The notes under the pieces are model-generated. The model saw nothing but the letters and a program-made list of their open reading frames with translations, was not told the DNA's origin and made no database searches. Shown here piece by piece: positions 8,681-19,541 of a DNA stretch of 64,000 nt; within the stretch, counting starts at the first letter, position 1, and every line of letters starts with the position of its first letter. Both the position numbers and the translations under genes were made by a program. Source of the DNA: Dugong dugon (taxonomy: Eukaryota; Chordata; Mammalia; Sirenia; Dugongidae); contig CM057464.1 of assembly GCA_030035585.1 (NCBI GenBank), positions 75,252,919 through 75,316,918 on the forward strand, in the 5' to 3' direction.

Positions 8681-9020
8681 CTGATCTGCCTGGTAATATT
8701 TTCCATCAATAAGAATCTGTACATCGATTACATGCTGGCATAAAAAGTTTCCACGTTCAAGTACGTATCTGGCCATTTCTGCTTTGTTCTGGAACTGCAG
8801 CCCTGATTCTAATCTTTCAGAATCCTGTGTTTTAAAAGAACTGAATATTAACTCTGTGAAATAAGGTTATTACACTGCATAACAACAGGGCTCTTTCCCA
8901 TCTGTGTTTTTCAAACTCCTATGCCACGCAAGTAATATCTGCAACACACAGTTAATGCCAAAAAACTTGTTGCATCAAGAAAAATGAAGGCATTTACCCA
9001 TCTAAGCTCCTAAATATTTT
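8681..9020 (-). pseudogene. DST: Tandem-duplicated relic of exon w8 plus intron, between w6 and the BPAG1e promoter
   Basis: 8681-8824 aligns without gaps to 7151-7294, with a constant offset of 1530 bp and 19 mismatches in 144 positions by hand count. Homology continues into the intron side (aatattaactctgtgaaa in both), more weakly, to near gctcctaaa at 9007-9015 beside 7571-7579. The copied exon keeps an AG acceptor (aaaacacag) and an open frame that starts [20 protein letters not shown], with about nine amino-acid changes in 48. The last 11 exon bases and the GTAAG donor are missing. The intron homology means it is a genomic duplication and not a retrocopy. Splicing it in after w6 would be out of phase and reach TAG within six codons, so I call it a pseudo-exon. 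Confidence 0.85.
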
Positions 9021-9134
9021 CCTAGCCAAACTATTGCTTCTCTACTCTAAAGGTGGATATTTTTCTTTTCAGAAGGCAAGAAAGGGGAAATCTGAGAGTG
9101 CATGTGATATATAGTTAGCAAATAGAAAAGCTCA

Positions 9135-9395
9135 AATTAATAATAGTAGCACCTAACATTTATCAAACAATTATATACCAGGAGATTATTTAATCACTTC
9201 ATATATATTATCTCATACTCATAACCACCAATTGTAGTGAGTACTATTACATTTTCTTTACAAATGAGAAAACTGAGGCCTAGAGAGATTAAAGAACTTA
9301 TCTAAGATTCACAGCTAGCAAGCTGAGGAGCTAATAATCTTAATGCAAGATTTACTGGCTCCTGGGCCCTGAAATCTTAACTGCTGCACTCTGTT
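9135..9395 (-). repeat. MIR SINE relic
   Basis: 'tagcacctaacatttatcaa', 'atgagaaaactgaggcctag' and 'agattcacagctagcaagct' mark the reverse complement of MIR, nearly full length. Confidence 0.8.
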
Positions 9396-9585
9396 ATTAA
9401 CATATATTAAAATCCAGCTACTATTCTGATGACTTAAAAATCTACTCTACATACTTTCTCTGGTATACTTTTCCATTACTTCAGATGATTAACTTAGTAT
9501 CTCATTTTCATCACCCAGAATTACCTCCTCCGTAGAAGTTCCATCCTGAGTATTTCCAGCTTGTTTGGGTTCTAATGATCCAAAT

Positions 9586-9799
9586 AAACCAAAACCAAAA
9601 TTGCTGTCGAACCAATTCCAACTCAAGACAACCCCATATGTATCAGAGTAGAACTGTGCTCCACAGGGTTTTCAATGGCTGATTTTTTGGAAGTAGACTG
9701 CCAGGACTTTCTTCCAAGGCACCTCTGGGTGGAGCTGAACCTCCAACCTTTCAGCTAGCAAATGAGCACCTTAACCGTCTGCACCACCCAGGCACTCCA
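9586..9799 (-). repeat. AfroSINE copy
   Basis: Reverse orientation: accaaaaccaaaattgctgt, then cagagtagaactgtgctcca, tctgggtggagctgaacctc and the head remnant caccacccaggcactcc. Confidence 0.9.
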
Positions 9800-9919
9800 A
9801 TGATCCAGCTATATAGATAAAATATTATACTTTAACAAAAGTGTAATCAATAATTTAATCATTAAAGGGACTGACAAGCTGCTTTCTCCTATCTTCTACA
9901 CATTATTTCATATTCCACA

Positions 9920-10650
9920 ATGTTTAAGGCATTGTGTGGGGTACAAAGAACATGAATATACTGAGTATGTATGTCATGCACACTGTGTTAAGCACCAGTA
10001 ACACAATGAACCACAAAAACATGAGTTTGGAGCTTGTATCTGTGGAAGAGGTAGCAATTAATCAAACAATCACACAAATAAACATAAAATTACAACTGAG
10101 ATAAGTGTTATGAAGAAACAGTATGTAAATATCAGCATATATAACCTAGAAATCTGAACTAGTCTGGAAGACTACAGAAGGTTTCTTGAGGGAGTAACAC
10201 TGGAGCTAAGATGTGAGGATAAAACAGACTTCTCTGCCAAAGGAACAGACTGTGCAAAGATCCTGTTTATGGGCGACGAGAGGACCTTGGGCTATCAGAG
10301 CCCCTGAGAGACAGCCAATTCGGCTGCACTGCAGACAGCGAGGAGGGTGTGGTGTGAGACCAGGCTGGGGAGTTGTGCCTGGCCACACAGGCCTCATAAT
10401 GAAAGGCCCAGCCCTTGCCCCTAAGGAGGTCTCAGTAAAAGAGGAACACAGATCACAATTCCCAGAGGCGACAAGTCAGGCTGTGGGGTAAGGACTGAAA
10501 CAGAGACAAATTCATCCAACAAATGTTCCCTAAGGACTAAGTGGTACGTTCCTGAGCAAATGGGTATTGTGGGAGAGACAGAATGATAAAGAGCCAGTGA
10601 TGACATTGTAGGACAAACGCATTTGTAGCAGTGTGTCAGAAAAGGGACTC
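9920..10650 (-). repeat. L2 LINE relic, antisense to the window strand
   Basis: Reads as the reverse complement of the L2 3' region: 'aataaacataaaattacaac', 'aagtgttatgaagaaacag', then a segment equivalent to the L2 'ggcctctctgaggaggtgac' block ('gtttcttgagggagtaacac'). Strongly diverged, so boundaries are approximate. Confidence 0.55.
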
Positions 10651-10869
10651 AAACTGACATTTACCGAGTGTTTTCTAGACGCCATCCCCCTCCCCTTTAA
10701 ATGGAGTCATACTAGACTTTGGTTTCTATTGTCCCATGGAAAGAAAGTCAAAGCCAAAAATATAACAAGAAATAAAATAAGTTAATTCTTGATTTACGAG
10801 CTTCCAGATCCAGGCCCTATTGATTTAAGGTTGGTTTTCAAAATTCTCAAAGATAATTTTTATTGGCTT

Positions 10870-11095
10870 TAGAACTATGAACACTCTATAATATTAGACT
10901 TCACATACCAACCCAGCCGACCAGGCATTTATGTACATTACCTCACTAATTTACTCCTCAAATCTCTTGGAAGAGTTTATAGGTAAGGAAATGGAAAATC
11001 AAAAAGAGTAAGTGACTCATCTAAACTCACACAGCCAATAAGTAGAAAAGGTAAATTTTGATCCTAGGTCTGTCTGGCTCCAAAACTTAGGTGTC
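10870..11095 (-). repeat. MIR SINE relic, partial
   Basis: 'aggaaatggaaaatcaaaaa', 'gtaagtgactcatctaaact' and 'cacacagccaataagtagaa' match the reverse MIR core at low identity. Confidence 0.55.
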
Positions 11096-11150
11096 TTCCC
11101 ACAGGAACAAAGAGACTTTCCCCATCTCCACCCTCCCACCCCATGCCTAC

Positions 11151-11278
11151 CTTTCTACTTCTGGGCGAAGTGCTTTCTCCCTCTCAAGCATGGCGATAAT
11201 GAGCTTCCCCCACTCTTTTTCTATGTCATTCGGATGATAACCTTGAAGGAGTTTGATGCGTCCAAATTCTATCCAAAT
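11151..11278 (-). CDS. DST: DST exon w6, first spectrin repeats after the actin-binding domain
   Basis: 128 nt, 42 codons plus two bases; acceptor cttttcgaag, donor GTAGGC. It encodes [20 protein letters not shown], then [20 protein letters not shown] and VE, with a split Arg completed by w7. The GYHP-x-D-x-EKEWGKL motif is highly conserved in DST, MACF1 and plectin. It is present only in isoforms with the actin-binding domain. Confidence 0.97.
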
Positions 11279-11379
11279 CTTCGAAAAGTAAAACATTTCA
11301 TGTGAAGCAAGGACACAAAGTATAACAAAGATTATGTTTTTCACAATACAAAAGAATACAGAAAGGAATTTTTGCTTAC

Positions 11380-11475
11380 CTCTAAGAGTTTATATAGGCG
11401 TTTAATTTTTGATTTTTCTGTCTCCTTTGGTGGAATTTCTATTTCTTTAAACTGTAAATACTGATTATAAAGTGC
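11380..11475 (-). CDS. DST: DST exon w5
   Basis: 96 nt, 32 codons, phase 0/0; acceptor tatatttcag, donor GTAAGC. It encodes [20 protein letters not shown], then [12 protein letters not shown]. The segment FKE-x-E-x-P-x-KE joins the first spectrin-repeat helices after CH2. The intron to w6 is only 101 bp. Confidence 0.97.
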
Positions 11476-13553
11476 CTGAAATATAAGCAAAAATAATTAA
11501 AGGCCAAATCTCAAAGCTCTGTTTTCACTATCTCATAATGTCACTGCTTCAAATGCCATGTTCTTGTGTCCTATGTATTCAGTGGAATTCCTGTTATAAA
11601 TCTGATACTCAAGGGCAGTACCGATTCACAGCCAGTTGGTGACCTGGGTTATGTAAGATTTGAGGCAGGTATAATTACTGATGTGAGCCATGATTCAATA
11701 GGGCCACACAGGCATCTGGATAATAATAAACCGTTGACAGTGATTACTAACTATGGCTCTACTGAAAATCATCATCCAAACAAGAAAACATATCCTTTAA
11801 ACATGCACTTTACAAAATGTTGCACTTCAGGTTTTAGTTCTGGGAAAAATAAGCTGATGTAGTTTCCCATAAATGGGGTGGGGCATGAGGATCCCTGTTC
11901 TCTTCTATTCCAAGACTCTATCCTTAAAAACAGAATTCTTATCAGATAGGTAGGACTAAGATTTGGTTTCAATGTCCCATTGGCCAAGTTAAACAGATCT
12001 TGAGATAAACAAAGATGGATGTTAATGGTTGCTGGTGCTATTATTATAGCAGTTTCAATTTTATAATTAAATTATTACCTAGTGTGTAGATATCAATTTG
12101 AGAATCTCTTAAATAGAATGTATTTACTATACTTTCATAAAAGACCTTCATAAAAATTATGTAGATAAAAAGTCTCCACGTTTAATAAGTGTATGCTAAT
12201 CATTTCACACTAATTCACGCTGATATAAAACCAGACTCTATAAATCTTTAGGCAGACATATTTCTGAAGGGTTTCATTCAATGTTTTGCTGGTTAGTGAA
12301 ATTAGTAGACACTTCTCCATAATGCAATTTCTTTCCTGTATTATGACATATCCTAGACACCAATAAGTAATCTGTGTGGTTGCTTAAACTTTTTCCATAA
12401 CTGTAAGGAACTTCATTAGTCAGAAGATAGCACAAGTTTCTGAACAATGGGAATCCATTCGGAAATAAATATATTTGGACATGAATTTTGAATATTGTTT
12501 AGAACTCAAGATGGAACGTTTCAGGGCTCCAGTCAGCCAGTAAGCACCAAATGCTACTTAGTGCTCAAAGCTGACCATGGCACCATGTGGTGACAGAAGG
12601 TAAAAAGGCTTTCCTGCCCTGGGAAGGTTTACTTCCGCATAGGAAGACATCATACAAACAGCTTTAGAACAGTGAAAAAGCACCTTATCAACAGATGCCA
12701 AGTAACTTCATGCCAAGGACAAACTCCCTGTGGCAATGTGAAGAGCTGTTCTGCAGATGTTCCGCAGGACACATGAACACAGTGAGTAACTTTAACGAGG
12801 CCCACCCTGGGTTCTTACAGTTTTAGCAATTCCAGTTTGATCATGAAAACAAAGCCTACAAACCGAGAAATTAGATTTTGTTGTTAATATTCACATTATC
12901 AGTTTTTTAAAAATAAAGTAGGCTACTCTATTACATAATCCAAATATTCAAAATGATACAACTTGCTCTTCAGTATGTATCCTCATTTATATTTCCATAA
13001 CATTTTTCCCTCAAGAGTTTGACCTAAGTTGTTAGGTATCAGCAAATGCTTTGCTAAACCACAAATTCATTTATACTGGGCTACTTATTCTCAAATTTGG
13101 GGTGAAATACAATATGTACCTATTGTTATATAAAAATAGCCTCTGAGGCAGTGTTTTAAACAGGATTTGGTGATAGTTGTACTTCCAACCACTGTCACAC
13201 TTGTGTGAGCTTCCCAGAGTCCCCCCTCCCCTAGCCATCTGGTAGGCTTCTAGGGGTTTTCCAGGCACCAAAAAAATGTTGGCAATGTCAGTTCCAGAGT
13301 TTCTTTCAAATTCTAAACTCTCTCAGCTTTGAAGCTAAGAGGCTATAAATTTCTTTAAGCTGTTGTAGCTATTATGTTTTAAGTATTATTAATGTTTACC
13401 TCTTTTTGCTTTGTAGAATAGAGAGATAAGCAAATAAAACTTATGCTCACTTTCTAGTGACTTGCCAATTTTTCTTCAACTAAATGGAATTAAACATTCT
13501 TTAATAGTTTAATAATCAAATGAATTGTATTTAACTTCTATAGTGACACTGAC
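11476..13553. other. Intron between w4 and w5, nothing recognised
   Basis: 2078 bp of AT-rich sequence without a repeat I can name and without exon-like open frames supported by splice sites. A moderately GC-richer stretch near 12530-12800 stands out only in composition. Confidence 0.55.
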
Positions 13554-13673
13554 CTTTAGTTCCACAGGATTATTAGGAAATGATCGGTCAGACATTGTGG
13601 TCACATGGTGTCTAATCCACTGGATGAGGTAGTTCACCATATTCTGGTATTCAATCCATTTAACTTCAACATC
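13554..13673 (-). CDS. DST: DST exon w4, start of the plakin domain after CH2
   Basis: 120 nt, 40 codons, phase 0/0; acceptor ttttgttctag, donor GTCAGT. It encodes [20 protein letters not shown], then [20 protein letters not shown]. The W-x-EY-x5-LIQWIRHH pattern followed by the FPNNPVELK turn is the usual join between the actin-binding domain and the first spectrin repeat. Confidence 0.97.
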
Positions 13674-13784
13674 CTAGAACAAAAAAACGGCAGACAAAGT
13701 CCAAGTCTGCAGATGATGACGTTCATATCTTACACAATCTAGTCAAATCCCATTCTGTGAATTTACATGTCTTCAAGCCTGACA

Positions 13785-13974
13785 AGGAGGCCCTGGTGGC
13801 ACAGTGGTTAGAACGATCGACTGCTAACCAAAAGGTCAGTGGTTCGAAACCACCAGCAGGTCCATGGGAGAAAAATGTGGCAGGCAGTCTGCTTCCATAG
13901 AGATTTACAGCCTTGGAAACTCTATGGGGTTGCTGTGAGTCAGAATCGACTCAACAGCAGTGGATTTGGGAGGG
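13785..13974 (+). repeat. AfroSINE copy with intact-looking tRNA head
   Basis: Starts ggaggccctggtggcacagt, then ggttagaacgatcgactgct and ggtcagtggttcgaaaccac (a B-box-like ggttcgaaa). The body has 'ttacagccttggaaactcta', and it ends at the cagaatcgactcaacagcag block. Confidence 0.93.
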
Positions 13975-14083
13975 TTTAAGCCTGACTGAGAAAGCCAGTT
14001 AAACATTTTCTTACTTCCTACATAGTCCCAGGCCTTTCAACATATATAAATTTAAAAACATGCTATCAACATCTGACCACTCT

Positions 14084-14234
14084 CCGTTGGCCATCACGTC
14101 AATTCCAACTCATAGCACCCTATAGGACCGAGCAGCAGTGTCCCCGGGGGTTTCCAAGGAGTGGCTGGTGGATTCGAATTGCCATCCTTTTGGTTAGCAG
14201 CCAAGTGATTAACCACTGCGCCACAAGGGCTCCA
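14084..14234 (-). repeat. AfroSINE copy, reverse orientation
   Basis: ccgttggccatcacgtcaat, then gtttccaaggagtggctggt and attaaccactgcgccacaag ggctcc at the head end. It is slightly shorter than its neighbour, with which it forms an inverted pair about 110 bp apart. Confidence 0.92.
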
Positions 14235-14629
14235 CATACTAGCAAACTGAGTCCCAATTCTGATCCAAAGATAGTGGCTGCCTGGAGCACTGCACTGAGA
14301 AGGCCTCTGAAGCTGCACCCAAATACAGCAGAAAAAAATGCTGTGATGAATTTCAGATGTTTGTCAGGAGCTCAAAAAGGGCAAGGAAAAGGGTGCATAA
14401 ACCAGATTGATTGCAATTTCTGTCAATCATTTCTAGATCTAAGTCCACTGAATATCTAAAACTCAAAAGAATTATACAATAAATAGGAAACTGGATAGAA
14501 AAAAACATACACACAAGAAATGAATCTGGTGGGATGATTCAATTACTCATTAAGCAAATTTTTTTTAAACAGAGGCAACTGGAAGGTTATCAACTGCTAT
14601 GTTCAATTAAGTTTATTTGATAAGTGCTT

Positions 14630-15520
14630 TTCAGGTTCAAAACACTATGCTAAGTATTCTAAGAAATCAAAGAATATCAGTTTAAGGCATACTACCAATT
14701 GTCAAGGAGTTACTGTTTAGATGGGGAGAGAAGAGACCTACATAATGTAAACAGTTAAGCAAAATGAAGCAGTATTTAATTAAACATCAGAATAACTTAA
14801 GCAGGCAGTACATACTAGAAGTAGAGATAAAAACCAGTAAGGACATATGTGCCCCTAAATAGTCACTAAGGACTTGTGGGAGAGGAAGTTCCTGGGAAGT
14901 TCTGGAATGACCATAAGTAACTGGGAGGAGGGGGTGTCCAAATGAGTGAGGGCACTGAAATGAAAATGCTCTGGGTACCAGTACATTCATGTTGGGACAT
15001 AGTGGCTAAAATGGTAGGAAAGGATGATGAAGATATGCAGACTTTTAAATATCAGAAGGTCTGGACTGGATTTAACGTTCCAAACCACATGAAGCCATTG
15101 AAAGTTTTCAAGCTAAAGACATCAGTTTTCAGAAAGTTTAATTTTGCAGTGTGCAGAGTTGACTGGGACAGGAAAAATCTAGAGGTGGAAAAACCATAAG
15201 AAAGCTACCATCATAGTTCTAGTGTGAAGGGATACGAGCCAGGAGTAGGTAGTGAGAAGATAAAGGACTGGCCACAAGAAACATTCTGAAAGGAACAATA
15301 ATTGGTAGACTACTGGTTGTTAATTGTAAAGGAAAGGAAGAATCAAAGATGATCCAAACTGTCTGACCCCAAGTAAATGGGCAAGGAGTGAGAGTACTAA
15401 CAGAAGTGGGGGGCATGGGACAGGGGAGAAGCAAGCCAGTTTAGTGGAAATAAGATGAAATGTTTACTTGGAAATAAGAGGAATTTCAAATGATGGTGGA
15501 ACAGCCAAATGAAATAAACC
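14630..15520 (-). repeat. L2 LINE relic, antisense
   Basis: Reverse complement of L2: 'tgaagccattgaaagttttc' near 15090 corresponds to the L2 phrase 'gcttaaaaccctccagtggc', and 'ggagttactgtttagatggg' to its 3' region. Old and fragmented. Confidence 0.5.
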
Positions 15521-16710
15521 AGCATTTACACAAGCATCTGGGATAGAAAGATTTGGAGTATTTTTTTATTCAGTAAATATGGCAGGCCTTCTTTAGGCAA
15601 GAAAATAACAACAGTAAGTAATAATAACTCAGAGACTGACAGCAAAGAAGAAGGTCAAAGACAGATTAGAAAGTCTGAAGAAAAAAGGGAATCTGGAGGC
15701 GGAAGGAAGTAGTATTCAGAGAGGCAGGAGAACAGCCAGGTAGTGGAAACTCAAAAATGCAAAAAAAAAAAAAAAAAGGGTGGGGGGGAGAGATAAAAAT
15801 AAATGATCTTTGAACATGCTAAAGTATGGGCCACTTTAGCACCTACTAAATGTAGCGCCCTATATGAGGCATTCTGCGTGTGAATAAATATACATTAAAT
15901 ATAATTTCTTTTAATTGTCACAATAAGGCTATACATTACTTATTGGCAAATAATTTAAAAAATTAAAAAATCCTATGTAGGCCAAATAAAACCTGTTTTG
16001 AGGTCAGATTTGAACCACGGTCCATGTACTCTCAACTTCTAGCCCATCCTATGATAGATGTTATAACTATAAGAAAAAATAACAATGAAAAAATTTGAAT
16101 TGATGACTTCTGAGAGACTCCTTTTAGTAGAAAAATCAGACAAAAGCTACACAGCTGAGGAGTGTAAGTGACAGGAACTGGTAGCATAGACCAACTACTT
16201 AAGAATGGAGTGAGGGGTGGGGAAGAGGAGTGAGAAATAATATAGCTGCTAAAGCAGGCATCAGGTTCAGAATGGAATGTCCCAGCCACACCACACCCCC
16301 AAGACGGAGACCTGACCATAGCTGAACACAGGAGAAAAAATTATTAACTCATTGGTAGGCATTAGAGGAGAGGATGAGCATGGGAACAAGTTACTCAGGG
16401 GTCATAAAAGGATAAGACTTTTGAAAGACAGAAGGCAAGGAGGGAAGAGAAAGGAAATAGGTCTAGAAACAACAGCACAAGAGGTGAAGTAAGAGTGGAA
16501 AAGGAAGCTCACCAAGATGAGCTCCTAAATCTTCAAAGTAAAGTAGAAAGAAAAAAAAATGTTATCTGCAGGGAGCAGAGGAGGAGCCAGGGCTAGAGGA
16601 GATTGTTCCCAAACATATAACATGTCCAGGATTTCCTGTTCTCTTCCAGAAATGCATAAACACTTGTTAGCATGTGAGCATGACCACTACAATATGCATG
16701 ACTGAACTGA
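15521..16710. other. Purine-rich intron stretch with an A17 run
   Basis: Plus strand is strongly A/G-biased, with AAAAA...GGGTGGGGGGGAG at 15761-15791. It may continue the antisense L2 remnant, but I cannot align it confidently. Confidence 0.45.
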
Positions 16711-16714
16711 ATTA

Positions 16715-16880
16715 CTAATAAGGAGTCCAAAGCTGTGTGTCAGAGATCTTGCCCCACTTACTCAACAGCTCTGTGAATTTGGGAAAATCACATAACTTTC
16801 CTCTGGAACTGTTAAATCAGAAAAACAATACCTGGCCAATTTATCTCAAGGGATCATCTGAGCTAATAAACTTAAAAGTG
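16715..16880 (+). repeat. Possible MIR relic
   Basis: 'cagctctgtgaatttgggaa', 'aatcacataactttcctctg' and 'aaatcagaaaaacaatacct' follow the order of MIR core landmarks but at low identity. Confidence 0.4.
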
Positions 16881-17240
16881 TTTTCAAAAGTCAGCTATTT
16901 TATATATATATATACATATATGGATAGCAAAAGTTGTAAAACAGCAGCAAGCTAAAGTCTCCAAATTTCAGTGGTTTACAGCTTTTATTTATAAGATGAC
17001 ATGTAATTATGAATGGTCTATTTACAACACAGAACAAATATTATTTCGAGATATACTTTAATTTTAATGGTGGAATGGTGTCATAAAATGCATAGAGTAT
17101 CAGTTTATTACATAACATATGAACTCAAATTCTTTAAAAAAAAATTGAAATTTAAAAACTGTAAAAAGCACTACCAACGAATTCATTCATCTGGTCATTA
17201 CTGAATCAACAGCACTTAGTATGGAAAAATCAATACTCAC

Positions 17241-17347
17241 ATTTGCACCGATGCCTTCGCCGCCTTCAGGGACTTTGGGAAATGCATCATAGAGAGATGA
17301 CACATAAGTTATTACTGATTTTTCATCAGGTGAGGAGACATCAACAT
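17241..17347 (-). CDS. DST: DST exon w3, end of CH2 (actin-binding) domain
   Basis: 107 nt; acceptor ttgctgcgtttag, donor GTGAGT. The first two bases complete Asp, then 35 codons: [20 protein letters not shown], then [15 protein letters not shown]. The D-x-PDEKS-x-ITYVS-x-LYDAFP motif is the terminal helix of CH2 in spectraplakins and plectin. The intron to w2 is 98 bp. Confidence 0.98.
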
Positions 17348-17445
17348 CTAAACGCAGCAACATAAATTGATTATTTAACAATGCTGACAGATTACTAATG
17401 ATCAGACTTCATGTTGGTCTACATATAGTAAAGACAACAACTCAC

Positions 17446-17558
17446 CTTCAGGATCCAGAAGTCTTATAACACCAATTTTTTCTGCTACATAAAAAGCGTG
17501 CTCTAAATTGGCAAGGTTGCTTTGAACAGCAACAGTATTCATGTCTATCAGGTCTGGC
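17446..17558 (-). CDS. DST: DST exon w2, middle of CH2 domain
   Basis: 113 nt; acceptor ttttttcctag, donor GTGAGT. One base completes Arg from w1, then [37 protein letters not shown] and one base of Asp. RPDLID and the AEK-x-GV-x-RLLDPED motif are diagnostic of the second calponin-homology domain of tandem actin-binding domains. Confidence 0.98.
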
Positions 17559-17934
17559 CTAGGAAAAAATTCACTGTATTAATTAAAAGTCTCTAACATG
17601 CCAATTCAAGATTATATTTGTATTTGCATCTATTTACACAACAACTTTGCAAAAATTAATACTAAGCCTGTGTAAAATACAAAGATTTTCAACAAACATT
17701 TAACACTGCTTACTTCTCTCGGAAACTTATATGTGCCAAAGGCAAATGGAACCAGGAAAATATAAAAATTTGAACTTATACAACTTTTGACAAATACTAC
17801 AAATTCCTCACAGTCTTAGAATACAAATGAAGGTCTGTTGCATTCAACCTATTTAAAATCCCCTTCCCAACAGCATCCTTCTAATTCAACAAACACAAAC
17901 ACAGAAAGCTAACACTGAGTTCAGTGCCAGGCCC

Positions 17935-18295
17935 ATGTCATCCACCGTCTGGGGTGCCCTTTCCTGTTTCTGCTGTCTTCTTTAATCCTATTCACCCTTC
18001 AGGGTAAAAATCAAGTCCTACCTCCTTTGTGGACTCTACTCTTCCCAGTCCTCCTTGCTCTCCCTGTTCTCTGGCCTCTATATAGTCCTGGCCTATGCCA
18101 CTCAATTTGGCACTCAGGATAATCATATAGTTCACTGCCCTGTTTTCACTGTTTCATGTACATGCAAATCTTGTTTCTCCCAACTAGTCAATTCCCATAC
18201 AGCAAGAACCATGCATTAACAAACTTTTGAGTTTTATTATTCTGCTGAGATGCACAGTGACAAGTACATAGACAATAAATATCTGCTAATAAGTT
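17935..18295 (+). repeat. L2 LINE 3' end
   Basis: 'cctcctttgtggactctact', 'ttcactgccctgttttcact' and a closing 'agacaataaatatctgctaa' follow the L2 3' region. A short (AC)7 run sits just after, at 18364-18378. Confidence 0.65.
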
Positions 18296-18588
18296 GGTAG
18301 GAGCTAGATCACTTAGTAATTTGAATTATACATGGATAGCCAAAATAAGTACTAGTTTTACAGACACACACACACACAACTTTGTCTCTTTCTAATTTGT
18401 GAGGCTTACATATGTCACTCTATGCCAGGGATATACTTTGAAGCTAGTTCTATCTATATGAGACAAGAAAAGATTTCCCAAATACTTCTTGTATAGGAAG
18501 TGGCAAAATGCAGTAGTTGGAAGCTTAACTCAAGACCAGAAGCCAGTCAGAAATCTCAAAAACAAAGCATTAAAAGAATACAGAAACA

Positions 18589-19525
18589 TTATGCTGAGTG
18601 AAATAAGTCAATCACGAAAGGACAAATACTATATCAGAGCACTATTATAAAAACTCATGAAAAGGTTTACACGCAGAAAGAGACAATCTTTGATGGTTAT
18701 GAGGGAGGGGAGGAGTGGGGAGTAAAAAACACTAACTAGACAATCGATAAGTAGTAACTTTGGTGAAGGGTCAAACAGTACACAACACTGGGAAATCAGC
18801 ACAACTTGACCAAGGCAAAGTCATAGAAGCTTCATAGACACATCCAAGCTCCCTGAGAGACGGAGTTATTGGGCTGAGGGTTGGGGACCATGGTCTCAGG
18901 GGACATCTAGCTCAACTGGCATAATACAGTTTATAAAGAAAATGTTCTACATCTTACTTTGGTAAGTAGTGTTTGGGGCCTTAAAAGCTTGTGAGCAGTC
19001 ATCTAAGAGACTCCCCTGGTCCCACCCCATCTGGAGCAAAGGATAATGAAGAAAACCAAAGACACAAAGGAAAGATTAGTCCAAAGGACTAATGGACCAT
19101 AACTACCACAGTCTCCACCAGACTGAGTCCAGCACAACTAGATGGTGCCCAGCTACTACCACTGACTGCTCTGACAGGGATCATAATAGACAGTTCCAGA
19201 CACAGCTGGAGAAAAATGTAGAACAAAATTCTAACTCCCAAAAAGACCAGACTTACTGGTCTGGCAGATACTGGAGGAACCCCCAAGAGTATGGCCCCTG
19301 GACATCCTTTTAACTTAGTACTAAAATCACTCCTGAGGTTCACCTTCAGCCAAAGATTAGAAAGGTTTATAAAATGATCAATAATATGTGTAACTCAACC
19401 TTGTATACAAGGCTAAACGTGCACAAGCCCAGCAAAAGGACGGGATAGGAAAGCTGCATGAATGGAAACTGTTTAATGAAACTAATTTGCTCTATAAACT
19501 TTCACCTAAAGCACAATTAAAAGAA
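18589..19525 (+). mobile_element. L1 LINE, 5'-truncated, 3' UTR only
   Basis: Starts ttatgctgagtgaaataagt at the end of ORF2 and runs through the 3' UTR (cagcacaacttgaccaaggc; gctactaccactgactgctc) to acctaaagcacaattaaaag. It is flanked by a 16-bp target duplication, AAAGAATACAGAAACA at 18573-18588 and AAAGAATATAGAAACA at 19526-19541, with one mismatch. Confidence 0.9.
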
Positions 19526-19541
19526 AAAGAATATAGAAACA

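Noticed and set aside
8681-8824. Retrocopy origin for the second w8 copy
   Set aside because: Homology runs into intron sequence next to the exon, there is no poly(A) tract and no neighbouring exon joined to it.
8681-8824. Functional mutually exclusive exon
   Set aside because: Its position before w7 and its phases (0 in, 2 out) do not fit between w6 (ends phase 2) and w7; reading through gives an early stop, and the normal donor is gone.
12590-12605. Second CTCF-like motif (caccatgtggtgacag)
   Set aside because: Only a partial match to the core; too weak to report as a site.
13785-13974. tRNA gene
   Set aside because: The tRNA-like segment is the head of an AfroSINE; it lacks a complete cloverleaf and belongs to a repeat present many times in the window.
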